A stretch of 61,323 nt of DNA from Gracilaria vermiculophylla (Eukaryota > Rhodophyta > Florideophyceae > Gracilariales > Gracilariaceae). The stretch spans positions 2,549,459 through 2,610,781 of the forward strand of contig JAHNZQ020000004.1 in assembly GCA_019155205.2 (NCBI GenBank), given 5' to 3'. The position numbers were made by a program, and so were the translations under genes. Shown here piece after piece: positions 10,481-21,340 of this stretch; the stretch's first letter is position 1; every line of letters starts with the position of its first letter. A model generated the notes under the pieces. It did no database searches, had not been told where the DNA came from, and saw nothing but the letters and a program-made list of their open reading frames with translations.

Positions 10481-10935
10481 TATCATGCCGCATACTCGGG
10501 AAACCAGCCACAAGTGTAGCAGGTCTACTTCACATGGCTACAACATTATCATAAGCTTTAGTCGGGGAACGGCCGGACACTGGTTGGAGATCCACTACTG
10601 CCCTTGGATAGGGAAGAACCCCCGCCAAGATGGTTCGCGGGCGCATCCCTCATCGCAAAAAACGTCACCCCCAGCCTCGTGGGCACTCAAACCGAAACTC
10701 AGGAGTAACCTTGCAATAATCTCGGCTTCTCCGGGGCTGCCTATGCTCAGGCCCGGCACCTACTCCATGAGGGCCAACCGCTGACCTAGGCGTACCCTCG
10801 TCTAAGAGGCACTGTGCTCAATGGCGCCCACTCCCGCCGGTTAAATGCTGCCGGTACCACCCGCGGAGTCGACATCCATCGCGTAGAGTGTCCCATCATC
10901 CGAGCCAGAATCGTTCTCCACCATTGGACCACCCC
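10481..10935. other. A1 spacer between pol end and antisense ORF end
   Basis: No conserved coding seen. In the minus frame of the aORF, coding-like and acidic sequence (NDSGSDDGTLYAM) continues just beyond the TAA near 10,936. A2 keeps a longer open aORF tail here, so the A1 stop may be a late truncation. Confidence 0.4.
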
Positions 10936-12222
10936 TTACAGATATGCCTTGTAGTGGGAGTCCGAATCGACGAACCGAATGGGGTGTCCCTGGGGAGTCC
11001 AGCGCAGCGCTTCACGAAGTTCACCCGCCTCCACGGCTGTTAATCCCCTATACTCCCATGGATCAAATAACACATAGTCGCCCGCGAGTGTGGTGTTACG
11101 CCTGAAATCAGGACCCGAACCAGCAGCCACTTGGTCGCGCTTGCTTTCCGAGTTCGGGACCTCACTCCAATCGACTCCTTCGATGAAGTCGAGGAATGTC
11201 AACATCTCCTCAGCATTCGCCTCATCCCCATGGGGAACACGCCGATCCAGACTTCGGATCGCCGCCGATACTCGGGGAGGGATATACCACAAGCGACACT
11301 GGTCGTGTTCCTCAGCGATGATGTATGCCGCGACGCGGGCCGCCCACTCCGTACCCACCACGGACCACAACACCGCGTGGGGATCCATTACGAGGTACGA
11401 CCCCATGTAGGTCAGCACCGAGATACGTTTGACGTAGTATCCGCGACAGACCTCCAACGCTGCCCACCTATTGCGGAGAAATACATACTTACCTCGTCGT
11501 TGCGGGGCCGCGATGCGTTCGAGTTCCATGTTCTGATACGGGACGAGAAACCCGAGCCGAGATCGCTAACGCCGTTGGAAACGGATGAAATGCTGTAGAA
11601 AATTGTACCGGTAGTCTCGTGAGAGGTAACGGAACTCTGCCCGAAGAATCGGTGGATCCAAACAAAGGGCTTGCTGCCGAGCAATCAGGACACAGTGCCA
11701 CGCAAACGTCTCCAATGCGGTTAAGCCCTTGCAGTAGGCAGCTTCCCCGTGTGTGCAGTACAGCTCCATGTCAAACCGGAAGCCCGGGTCTATCGGCGTT
11801 TCAAACGGAGCACGTTTCTGCCGCCAATGTGCGATAGTGACGAGTGCCACATGTGCGTAGGCTACGCTTTCCCGGGGATGTCGGAGAATGTTATGCACCG
11901 GAACGGAAATCTGGTGACAACAATCCCACGACGTCGTCACAATACCGAGTAAGGTGCCGGGCAAGTTGTACTGTGCGTCCGCGTATGCGGAAGTAAGACC
12001 CTCACTGAATACAGCGACTGGGTGCAACCACGGCGCCAGGCGCAAACGCATCGTGTACCGAGGATTGTTCGGGATCAGCCCTACTAGGGAGTCAAATGTC
12101 GGCCGCACATCGCCTCAAGCCATCACATGAGCTGGAGGAGGAAGGTGCGTGGCGAGCCAGTTGCCTTTTGGCATGAGACACGGTACCACGAACCGGGGAG
12201 GCGCGACACTTGGTGGTTGCAT
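10936..12222 (-). pseudogene. A1 antisense accessory ORF (aORF), unknown function
   Basis: On the strand opposite to gag-pol, one frame runs for 429 codons from a candidate ATG at 12222 (a second ATG at 12174). It is broken only by a TGA (12117-12115) and a TAG (11568-11566). The protein is rich in Trp, Tyr, His and Arg; marks include FETPIDPGFRF, FAWHCVLIARQ, FLVPYQNMELERI, WSVVGTEWAARVAAY and FLDFIEGVDW. A2 encodes the same protein at 46,271-48,120, aligned through all these marks, in the same antisense place. I recognise no domain and assign no function. It ends in a TAA next to AGDYVLFDPWEYRG... and ..SHYKAYL. Confidence 0.75.
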
Positions 12223-12650
12223 CGCATTCCGTTGCACCGTGTTTAGAGATGCCCCGAAGCCAGGTCGGGTCACGTTCTCATTAATCCCGCTACCGGCGTG
12301 TCCGCAGCGCCCAGCAGAGAGTATCGGTCCGGACTGGAACCCGGAGAAGTATCCCTGCGGTGGATTCGGTGGCGGCTGGTTCGAAAGCCTTTTTCTCGCT
12401 GTGCGATCGATTACCGGAGTGAAAGGAGTGCGCGATAGCGTGAGATCCGCAAAAACGGTGGAAGACTCGGAAGGCGAGGAGGAAAAAGTCGGTGTTGCGA
12501 AGCTTGTGGGGTCGGCTACTGCTCTTGTGCTATGTCAACCCCTCGCAGAGAAGTCGGCCGGAGAACCCGGGGCAGTTGCTCTTTTACGCTGCATCGCCGC
12601 CGGTGCTTTGCCCATCTTGAGATGTGCGTTTCGTCCTGAGGGCGGGGGTC
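12223..12650. other. A1 region upstream of aORF and polypurine tract
   Basis: The minus frame of the aORF stays open some way above 12222 but has no clear start. A promoter for the antisense gene would be expected here or in the LTR; none is obvious. The last bases (GAGGGCGGGGG at 12638-12648) serve as the sense polypurine tract directly before the 3' LTR. The 168-codon plus-strand ORF here has no recognisable features. Confidence 0.45.
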
Positions 12651-13397
12651 TGTAGGGCAACATCCGGTACTGGGGGGTTTTGCAACTTTGGTTCATAACC
12701 CCGCTGGAAACTGATATAGAAATATATGATAGTAGTGGTACCGCATGGCGCGAATGGGCCACGTAGACCACGGGTTGGCTGTTTGAGGTATGGCCACAAA
12801 TGTGGGAGTTTTACATATTTTTAGAACCTAATTTTGGGATGCCTGACACTGTGCACTGCACAGTGTGGCAGTACATAGCACACCGGCCTTGTGGCCGGTG
12901 CGTACCGTAAAGCTCCCCACCTAGGGTCTCGTTCCTTAGCTTCTACGCCTTCAGACACTATCTACTCATCATTGGAGGGATTGCCCGTTGCACACGGTGG
13001 CTTAGCCGCCTTGCATTCGGAAGAACCCAAACTTGGGAGTGTTTTTATCGTTGTTGTGTTCGCTCTCGTACGAGGTATATTTCATCGGATCTCCGGGCAT
13101 ACCACATATACTTTTCCTTTTCCTTTTTTGCCCAGTGGCACCGTCACACTTGTGCGAACCACCACTCATGCAGGGTCCGCGTTACCCGTACACTGGACTC
13201 TTGCCTCACTGAAGGATTGTGCCCAGTTCACTATTTTTCCGCTCTACGCCCTCTGTGCTAGTCGCGACGGTGACGCCCCGTTTTACATCTGGCTAGGTGT
13301 GCCTCATTTGAGGGTGCTCTGTTCGCTGCGCCGCCTCTTAGGGAAAGAGGTTCCGAACACCTTCGTGGTCTTTGCCCTTTTGGAGCATTGCCCTACA
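12651..13397 (+). repeat. A1 3' LTR (747 bp) with perfect 10-bp inverted ends
   Basis: Begins TGTAGGGCAA and ends TTGCCCTACA, a perfect 10-bp terminal inverted repeat. The ends match those of the A2 LTR (TGAAGTGCAA / TTGCACCACA). It is preceded by a purine tract and followed by B' RNase H sequence. The segment GGTTCCGAACACCTTCGTGG near the end recurs in the A2 3' LTR, confirming identity. Confidence 0.88.
12846..12900. repeat. two adjacent hairpins in the A1 LTR
   Basis: ACACTGTGCA-C-TGCACAGTGT (12846-12866) is a perfect 10-bp stem with a one-base loop. CACCGGCC-TTGT-GGCCGGTG (12881-12900) is a perfect 8-bp stem with a 4-base loop, 14 bases later. They could form DNA cruciforms or RNA structure in the LTR transcript. 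Confidence 0.7.
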
Positions 13398-14790
13398 TCT
13401 GAGACTCTATGACCCTATAGGGTGTACTCCACGTTCAGATCGTTCTTGTAGGGGGCAAATCCGACCTGGTATTTACTGGCGTTTGTGTCAAGCACGAATC
13501 GACCTTGCCGCTTCAGGAGAACCAAGATCGTGAGCTTTACTATTCTCTTCTTCAAGGTGTTGAAGGCTTCCAACTTGGTGTGCGTCAGGATAGGCGATTG
13601 CGTCGGCTTTTTTTTCTCCCAGAGGCTATTTAACGTAGTCGCCATACTGGAGACGTTCAGGATAAACCTCCGAAAGACATTACACAAACCCAAGAAGGAG
13701 CCGACCTCAGTCTGGTTTGTGGGAGGGTGCGCTTCCTTGATGGCATCCTGAGTTTATGTGGAAACCTCAATGCGGCCGGGAGCACAACGTACCCCGGATA
13801 CTTCACCGAGGACTTGAAAAACTAACATTTTTCAAGCTTCAAAAATAGTCCAGCATGCGTCAGGAGTGGTAGCATGTGCTTCACATGCATAAAGTGCTTT
13901 TTCACGCTGCGGGTGTATACAATGCCATCTTCAATATACACCAGAGCGTACTGGCTTTTAACCTTCGACAAGAGTAGGTCTACCGCTCGTCGGAACGCAG
14001 CAGGTGCATTCTGTTATCCAAATTGCATCTTCAAAGATCTAAGAGCGCCACAGTGCAAGATAGACGTCGTGTTAGTCTTATTAGAATCATCTATCTCAAC
14101 TTGCCAGTAGCCGCTGTTGGCATCCAGCGTGGAGGAAACGGACGCATGACCTAAGGGGTCCATACATTTATCTATACGGGGTAACGGGTACGAATCGCGT
14201 ACTTTCTTCTCGTTGAGGCGTCTATGGTCCACACAAAAGCTCAAGGAGCCATATTTCGTCTTTTCGAACACCATCAGGAAGGCTTACTCGGAATTGGGGG
14301 ACTCAATATCGCTCTTGGTCAGCATCCAGGGGGCCTCATTGCGTTCAAAATCCCGCGCATGGGGTCCGCCTTCCTATGTTGTTGGTGTACCGGTTTTGCA
14401 TTAGCTTTGACCTGGATCCGGTGCTTGGCCGGGCTAAACTGCCTCAGGCGACCAGACCACATGTCCTCAAAGGCGGAGAGCATCTCCACTATTTTATGGC
14501 AATAACCTAGGAAATCTTCGCCAATTTGGAGCTTCTCCTGCCGGGTGGCAGGATTCTCTTTCTCTAGGGTGGTTAACGTCGCTTCAGTCTCCAAGGACTT
14601 ACGCAAAAGGCAGGTACGCCATTCCTGTGGGGGCTGGTAGTACCAATCCGATTATAGTTTCGTTCTGGAGCCGTAACGGCGTCTTCTTCAGGTTGAAAAG
14701 CCCGAACCTGAAGTGAATTATCGGCACTATGTGCATAATGCCGTCCGCCATCATTCAATGCTGCTTCGTCGACAGGTGTGGGCTCGCCAG
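13398..14790 (-). pseudogene. pol: B' RT and RNase H start
   Basis: On the minus strand, RT motifs are SLSFCVDHRRLNEKKV, YPLPRIDKCMD, LDANSGYWQVEIDD (motif A Asp present) and YIED at 13927-13938, where the first Asp of YxDD is Glu. KLEKCxFFKSS follows. RNase H begins with VLDTNASKYQVGFA before A1 interrupts at about 13412. Frames change at least twice (near 14,010 and 13,700). Confidence 0.87.
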
Positions 14791-15429
14791 TAGGAATGCA
14801 AGGCAGGATGCAGAGGTCTGCAGCTAATTTTCGGCCGGACTGCTCGCGGATATTTCGATATTCTTCGCCACCTGGAGCCTATTCGACTGTGTCTCCTCTG
14901 GAAAATAAGCCAAGTGGCAGGCGTTGGCTTCTGGTCCTGGAGACGCGGACACGATACCTACAAGAGGGGCGTCTTGAAACGTCACTTTCAGCAGTCGCGG
15001 GTATATTGCACGTACATACTGATCCACAAAGGAAGTCCCCAATATGCATTGTGCTGCCAAGTTGGTCGCAACCAGGAATCACACCTTTACTTGTAAGAAA
15101 CCCAGCCGGGGATACAAGGATAACGCACTGAGAACATGCGATGCTCGATGCAACGCATCGCACACCGTTGATAGCTTGCCAGTCCGCAAGGAGACGAGAA
15201 CCGACCGGGGGAGCACGTCAGCGTGCACCGGATTGAGGCCAGCTCCAATGTCGATGATAACGCACAGCGTCATAGTTGCTAGCAGGGAACATCCTATAGA
15301 GGCGAAGACTTTGTAATTCTTATAGCAGAGCGTGCAAACAGATTCCTCAAAGGCGTCGAAAGGGTCCAAAGAGATTGCGGGGCCTGCCGCTTCTACATCC
15401 ACAGTACAGATACCTACTACCCTTTTCCT
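14791..15429 (-). pseudogene. pro: B' protease, active site DIG
   Basis: The frame opening at the frameshift-prone junction near 15429 reads DVEAAGPAISLDPFDAFEES, then VIIDIGAGLNPVHADVLPR. The catalytic Asp is present, but the DTG triplet reads DIG. AAQCILGTSFVDQYVRAIYP follows and shows what B has mutated to a stop (Cys to TGA). A frameshift lies near 15,080. Confidence 0.82.
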
Positions 15430-16944
15430 AAAGGCGACCTCCGTGGGGCTGGGGCTCGATAGTAAGGAGCCACGTGGAGCCTCTACGCGTTAACCTGAGG
15501 TTTTTCTGATTGGAGGGGGGCTGAGCTCCAGTAGGGGACAGCTGTTGCGGTTGTGCATCAAGATGTGACGTATTCCTTGGAGATGAAACCGGTTTGGGTA
15601 ACAACCCCTGTGTTGATTGGACATACGACAGTGAAACAGGCTGCACTCCCAGTGAAGTGCGATAACCGTAGTTTCCTTGAGAGAAGCAGATATCGCGATA
15701 CGCGGTTCGATATATTTCGCTCTCCGTTGAAGTGTCCTCCAGGTCCTGGAAGTACTTCTCCCATTCTTGCAGCATGGCAGACCTTCCTGACCCTTCCGCT
15801 TTTTTGCTTGCGAGGAATTCCATTCTCCAAGCTGAAGCTGTTGACGCATTCAGAGTCTGAGCTTCTCGTCGAATCAGTGTTTAGCTTTCTAATTTTCTCC
15901 CTTTGTTTCTTCCTTTGTCTTTCCTTTGGATTATTTGGGTGCCTTACGATATCCTTGCTATCTCAATTCACCCAAAAAGTATCCTGTTATACTCTTCTTT
16001 GGTGAAGTGTTTCGCAACCAGTATCCTGTCCTGCTCCGTGAGATAATAGGTCCAGATGAGGCATAGCAATATTCCTGAGATATTCCCGTTACTCTAAGGC
16101 AGTACCTTTTCCCGTGTGGCGTAGGGTGTGGCAGTAATTTTTCCCCTGAGGCGTAGGGTATGGCAGTATCCCGTCCTTCTTTGCCCGGGATCATCTTTGG
16201 TGCTGATACAGGGAACCTCTCCTGTACAGAAGAAGGACTTTAAAACGTCGTTTTGGAAAGCTGCTACGTGGTTTGGGAACAAGCTTTCAATAGGATAACA
16301 TCTGAGATCACTCCTAGGAAGTAGTCGGAATCCAGCAAAGCATCCAATGCACGGTGAATACTGTCCGTTGTAATTTCCTTAACAAAGACGTAACGGCGCG
16401 CTCCAAAGTGTGCCCCAACACCTGCAGGTATTCTTTCAACCAGCTCTTGTGAGAGCCAATCCGTAACGCAGGAGGCCGAGAACTCTAGGACGGAGTTAGC
16501 CTCCGGTTGTTCCCGTCCATGCAGCTCCTTAGGACGCGGCAGCGATGTCGTGTGTGGTACTCAAGTCTCCACATCGGCGTTCTCCAGAGATGATGTGGTG
16601 GATTCTGCCTCCCTCCGACCGTGCACTTTCCTAAGTCGATTTCTGAAACGCCCCACAGAGGAGCCGGGATTTTTAAGGAGACTTTCAGGGTCCTCCAGTC
16701 TGGCGGCCATCTCCTGGGGAGCACTGCGCGTGCTGCGCCCATCAATGAAGCTGGTTGCTTCAGGGTCCTTAGGGAGATTTCTATTGGGGGTTCTTAGGGG
16801 TCTGTATAAGAGTAGCTAGGAGGTGACTTCCTCACACTTCCAAATCACCTTGAGGAAGAATTCCACTGTTGGGTTGCAATCGTTGCAAACTAGAAACACT
16901 GTTCCGTCATGAGTCTTATGGTTTCCTTAGAAACCTGACCTTCC
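15428..16944 (-). pseudogene. gag: B' gag, degraded
   Basis: The C-terminal 131 codons (15823-15428) are open and match B and B'' gag (QDLEDTSTESE, YRTAYRDICFSQGNYGYR). They end in HGGRL-TAG, the putative frameshift stop. Upstream, the capsid part and the Cys/His cluster of the other copies are missing, indicating a deletion. The N-terminal gag (about 16,280-16,800) is present in broken frames. Confidence 0.78.
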
Positions 16945-16958
16945 AAGTCGGGAGACCA
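16945..16958 (-). other. B' primer-binding site
   Basis: On the minus strand, two bases after the LTR, TGGTCTCCCG begins. The same 10 bases occur at the same place in B (40,070-40,061) and B'' (58,644). From memory, the first 11 bases in B would pair with the 3' end of a yeast-type tRNA-Tyr; this needs checking in the host. Confidence 0.7.
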
Positions 16959-16960
16959 GT

Positions 16961-17504
16961 TGTGGTACCATTAGTTCCCTTTTCGAGGTGGTAGCGCAAA
17001 ACGTCCGTTATGCGTTTTTGTTGACTTCAAAGGAGCGAGTTCTTGAAGGTGGTTTCAGGTAAGAACTGTCACGAGCCGGCGGTACTCTAAAAGAGGATCC
17101 GCAATCACCAAGCGGAGGGGGAGGTTCACTGGGCGGACAATGCTCCTACAAGCGCTGCTACGAGACGACATGGAGATCGGAGGCTTAAAAACCTAAGAAT
17201 GTTCGACGAGAGTCTTCAACCGGAAAAATAGACGTAGAAGCAAGGAGGCTTGGTTTCCTCCCCCAGAGGTGGAGCTCGATCAGCAGATGAAGTGCATGCC
17301 GCTTCGGCAGATCTCCATACTGTATTAATTTCCTGCGCAAATTAACTAAAATGAATCTAAATTATACCGTTTTTCAGGGTTACTGTAGCGCACGTGGGTC
17401 ACATTATGCACCACGTGGCTCAGTTAAAAAAATACGAGCCCTTTTTAGAAACATCGAGACGTAAAACTGCTCCACAATACCATATAAGGATCCGCTGTAC
17501 AGCA
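16961..17504 (-). repeat. B' 5' LTR (544 bp)
   Basis: Plus-strand ends TGTGGTACCA and CTGTACAGCA; matches the LTRs at 30081-30633, 40073-40626 and 58088-58641. Contains the CACGTG pair at 17391 and 17412. The flank after 17504 is gypsy D gag. Confidence 0.9.
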
Positions 17505-17900
17505 AACGAATGCAGCCGTGGAAGTAATGGACATTGGCAACACGAACGCACGGCCTACTGCTCGTTCCGGACAGCGTCTTGAAGATATTAAGAACAACGC
17601 ATTTTTTACATGCCATAATCCAGGATATCGCCCATGGAAGCACCATCATGGCAATACAGACTCTTCGGTAGACATTTTTAACGTAGTGAATGCGCTTTGG
17701 GAAGCAGAATCCACAAAATCTGATATATCTAAAAACTAAAATGTTCTTCCCAAACAAAGAAGAGCAGGTCGGAAGAACTTTGTCCCTCAAACTTTTTGAT
17801 AATGGAGCAATTGTCTGGTAGGTTTGCCAGAGCTCTTTTTGTTCCGTTCTTATTTTTAGACGAAGGTTTTGATTTTATTTCGGCTTTAATTCTGAAGGAT
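17505..17900 (+). pseudogene. gag: gypsy D gag end with ruined zinc knuckle
   Basis: The 17518-17739 frame contains FFTCHNPGYRPWKHH at the position of a CX2CX4HX4C knuckle. The first Cys reads Phe, the His reads Tyr and the last Cys reads His. Upstream gag has been moved left by B'. No coding is evident from 17740 to about 17,900. Confidence 0.65.
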
Positions 17901-18440
17901 TAGGGTGTCCCATAAATGTGATATCAAATAGTTTTGCCGTATGAAATAGAGATTCCCTTCATTTTGAGCTGACAATGATGGATGTAAACCACTCCAATGA
18001 TGGATCATATTAGATCGCTACAAAATTTGCAATCGGTACACTTCTTTTCGGTAAAAACTTCTTTGAGGGCACTAGGCTTGTAGCGGATTGCCCGTATGAC
18101 ATTCTTTTAGGCATGCCGTGGCACACTGCAGAGCATCCCGACACGTACTTCAAGAAGCACATCATTTAAATCGCGGGACACGAGCTGAAGTCACGCACCA
18201 CTAAACGTAAAAAACCGGTGCGTGTATCAAACCTTAGTGTGAAGCTTTTTCGCAGACTGCTTTGCAGATGCTCTGACGATATTTCACTTTATTGTACGCT
18301 CTGGCGACCATTTTTGTCCTGCATCAGCCTTTCGCCTGCTGCTCATACCAGCCCGAAAAAAAAACCTTTTGTCTCATGACGTCACTGCACTCCGTGATAT
18401 GCTGCAGGATTTTGAAGATCTTATTCAAGCGGAGTAGCAT
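17900..18440 (+). pseudogene. pro: gypsy D protease remnant
   Basis: The C-terminal retropepsin signature CPYDILLGMPWH is encoded at about 18089-18124, preceded by LLFGKNFFEGTRLV. This ILGMPWL-like motif ends the protease in many gypsy elements. The DTG/DSG active site is not recognisable. Downstream sequence to the RT is lysine/arginine-rich and full of stops. Confidence 0.7.
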
Positions 18441-19200
18441 CACGGCCTCCATTTAGAGTGGGATACGGAGCATACGATTCATGCTATTCCAGGATCGAAT
18501 CCTCCGTATCGATCGCTCTATCAGCTCTCTCCGGCTGAGTCGATTGCTTCTTGGGCCTATGTGGATAAACTTCTTCAATCTTGCAATATCCGCCATAGCA
18601 ACTCCCCATATTGCACTCCTTTGGTCTCTGTGAAGAACAGACGGCAGCTTCGCGGTGTTGTTGATTATTGTGCTCTGAATCGCCTATCCAACCGTATGCG
18701 TGCTCCTCTATCCCGTTGCGACGAGATATTTCATTGACTAGTCCAAGTTTGCTACTTTTCTAAATTAGATATCAAGAATGGGTTCCATCAAATCCGGCTC
18801 CGTCCTCGTGATATCGAAAAGACTGCGTTCAACACAAGTTATGGCCCGTTTGAGTTCCCAGTTATGTCTGTGGGGCTTTTCCATCTCCCAGCCACGTTTC
18901 TGGGACATATAAATTGGGTGTTAAAGGACTTCGATGATTGCTTTCTGGTCGTGTACATGAAATATATACTCATTTATAGCCGAACGCGCACATAGCATCT
19001 CGCACAGTTTTGCATGATCTTGCAGCGGCTTCGAGACTTTAACATGTATGTTTTCCTCTTGAGTTATAAATTTTTGAAGCTCGAGAAGGAATTTCTAAGG
19101 CTCTTTGTCAATTGAAATGGTATTCGAGTCGATCTTGAGAAGATAAAGGTCACAGAAAATTGGCCCACTCCTCATAATCTTACGGAACTTCGTAGACTCG
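18440..19200 (+). pseudogene. pol: gypsy D reverse transcriptase, catalytic dyad lost
   Basis: Coding for RQLRGVVDYCALNRLS (about 18647), the leucine-rich LSRCDEIFH, FSKLDIKNGFHQIRL (motif A Asp present) and TSYGPFEFPVMSVG is clear. YMKY at 18954-18965 stands where YMDD is expected, so both aspartates are lost. Several stops lie in frame, including a TGA at about 18735. Confidence 0.85.
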
Positions 19201-19700
19201 TTGGATTTGTGTAGTATTTCAGTCTGTTTATTCCACACTTTTCCGATTTTGTGGCTCTCTTGACTCGTTTTATGCAGAAAGGTATTGGTATTCGAGGCTG
19301 GTATTAGGCAGTGTCTGCAGCCTTTTGCAACCTGAAAAATGCGCTCAGCACTGCTCCCGTGCTTATACCTTTTGATTGGACTCGCCCTTTTTCGTGTTCA
19401 GAAAGACGCCTCTCATACCGCACTGGGTGCTATTCTCACTCAATATGATGATTCTGGTAACACGCGTGCAATTGTGTTTATTTTGCGATATTTGACTAAA
19501 GCAGAAAAAAATTACACCCCCAATGAACGGAAACTTTTGGGTCCCATCTTCGACGTCTCGTGTTTCCATTTTCATCTGTAAAGGTATTCTTTTGGATTCA
19601 TCACTGATAATCAGGTAATCAAGAACTTCTTCACTGAAAAGAATCTCAATCGGCAGGAAATCGTTTGTTTGACACCCTAGCGTCTTTTAACATCCGGGAG
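19201..19700 (+). pseudogene. pol: gypsy D RNase H
   Basis: The 19339-19581 frame has VQKDASHTALGAILTQ, the Glu of PNERKLLG and, after a stop, FITDNQVIKNFF. The Asp-Glu-Asp set of gypsy RNase H is therefore retained. The central strand FILRYLTKAEKNYT matches the family. Confidence 0.82.
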
Positions 19701-21340
19701 GTGAATCCCCAATAAAGTAGGATCTACATCCTAAAAGACTCGTTTTCTCGCGCTCCGCATCGAATCGAGCTATCAAATCTGTTTCAACGCCGTGGAACTT
19801 GTCGTTACTGCAGAAAGGTATTGAAGAGAATGCTTTGGACCAGCACTTTTACCAATACATTTGGATCTGAAAGAAGTGGGGCCATATGATGCTAAGCAGA
19901 AGAAACATAAAAAGATGCTAAACCTTCCTTTGGACTTGACGACTGCCGTTTATTGTATGGCGGCCACCTGTGTATTACTTTGAATGCTTGCCGTTGGATT
20001 TTCGACATCGATCACATTACTCAGGCTGGAGGTCAATTTTTATTTGCGAAGACATTGGCTCGCCTGGAAGACTTCCATTGGAAACACAAGACTCATGATG
20101 TAGCTCGTTGCTGCACTGGTTGTGGCGCCTGCCAGCAACAGAAGGATTTTAATGGCCAAACACTTTACTATCCGAAGGCCGTATCAGTAGCTACTCGTCG
20201 CTGTGGTCTGATTAATACCGATTCTATCGTGAATATACCCCGAACTGATCAAGGTTTTGGTACCGTTTCTACATGGGTAGATCATTTCTCCCGACGAGCT
20301 CCCTTTGCGGCCTGCAAAAAGACCGACCAATCCCACAATAGTGCTCACCTTTTCTTCAACACCACCTTTTCGTATCATAGCATGCCTTATTCTATCTCAT
20401 CGGATCGAAAAACGAAATTTACCTCAACCTTTTGGGAGACGCTCAGGTCTCTTTGTGGCGTTACACTTCGCATGTTCTCATCGCGTCGCCCGCAAACTGA
20501 TGGTGCTTTGGAGGTTTTGAATCGTTTGGTAGAGAGCTATATTCAATATTTTTGCTCTTTTGAGCAAAATGATTAGGATTTACTGCTTCCTAGTGCTGCG
20601 TTTGTCTATAATTCTGCTCTTTTTGAAGATCTTTGCCCCTCTCTTTTTGATATTGACCTTGGATGGATACCAAAAGCTCCTGTAGATGTATTGTTTCAAG
20701 CTTTTATGGCAGTGGAACGTTAGAGTGACTTTCGGGACCGCCTTACTACCGTCATGTTCGATGCACAATACGCACATCGAGAAGCCAAGGCGCTCCAGAC
20801 TGCCGAAGCAAGCGTTCACTGCAAACGCCTAGAGTATGTAGCTGGGGATAACGTTTGGGTATCCCGGAAGCTGTTTAAGAAATTCTGAAGCAAAGCGCGG
20901 ATGTCTTTTAAAATATCTGACCATCAGTTTGGTCCATTTTGTATCTTGCAACTGATCGGAAAAAATGCGGTTCTACTTGACGTTTTGCCACCCATTCGAA
21001 CGCATCCAGTTGTACATGTCTCGCCTACCAAACCCCATGGAAGGAAGCCTGATGTACGTGCACAAGCAGTGCCAAACTGATCCATTACTTGCAGACTCTA
21101 CCTCTTCCACACCTCTGTTCAACGTCTCTCGTATCCTCGCTAATCGAGAACTTGGACATGTTTGGTAATAGTTGACGAATATGCAGAATTCCAGCAAACA
21201 CGACGCTGAATGCCAACTGATGAGGAATGTCATGGATTCTAATGGTACTGTTATAAACGCTCTTCTAGAGTACATTGCTCGCAATAATCTCTTGTCTCAT
21301 CTCCATTGAGGTTGGCGCTAATCGTTGGGGAAGAGAAAGG
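19701..21340 (+). pseudogene. pol: gypsy D integrase and C-terminal tail
   Basis: The zinc-finger end CCTGCGACQQQK is at about 20113-20148. The core has INTDSIVNIPRTDQGF, FVDHF-like VDHFSRRAPF, SSDRKTKFTSTFW and DGALEVLNR, so the Asp, Asp and Glu positions are all filled. After a TAG at about 20574, the C-terminal domain reads YVAGDNVWVSRKLF and FGPFCILQLIG. VVHVSPTKPHGRKPDV (about 21009) is the usual sequence before a chromodomain, but no chromodomain can be seen. The last few hundred bases to 21,340 show nothing further. Confidence 0.84.

Larger units (their letters stand above)
4130..13397 (+). mobile_element. gypsy A1: Ty3/gypsy chromodomain element, 5' part outside window
   Basis: Gag end, protease, RT, RNase H, integrase, a long linker, chromodomain, an antisense ORF and a 3' LTR are found in order. 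The copia-1 insertion cuts gag, so the A1 5' half lies left of the window. A copia solo LTR sits between protease and RT. Several frameshifts and stops make all genes inactive. The 3' end (TTGCCCTACA at 13397) abuts the RNase H gene of B', so A1 jumped into B'. Confidence 0.9.
13398..17504 (-). mobile_element. gypsy B': partial Ty3/gypsy element, 3' half cut off by A1
   Basis: Reading on the minus strand from 17504: 5' LTR, primer-binding site, gag, protease, RT and start of RNase H, at which point A1 begins. The rest of B' lies beyond A1, left of the window. The expected target duplication beside the A1 end is TCTGA (13398-13402). The right flank of the B' LTR is gag of gypsy D, so B' inserted into D. 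Confidence 0.9.

Noticed and set aside
12149..12655. 168-codon plus-strand ORF before the A1 3' LTR
   Set aside because: It overlaps the start of the antisense gene and the polypurine tract; I see no counterpart in A2.
16105..16170. Twofold GGCGTAGGGT(A/G)TGGCAGTA repeat
   Set aside because: It corresponds to the imperfect GKDTA-type repeats of B-family gag and is not a separate element.
18485..18505. GATCGAATCC, resembling a tRNA T-arm
   Set aside because: It sits inside gypsy D RT coding and there is no cloverleaf or matching acceptor stem around it.
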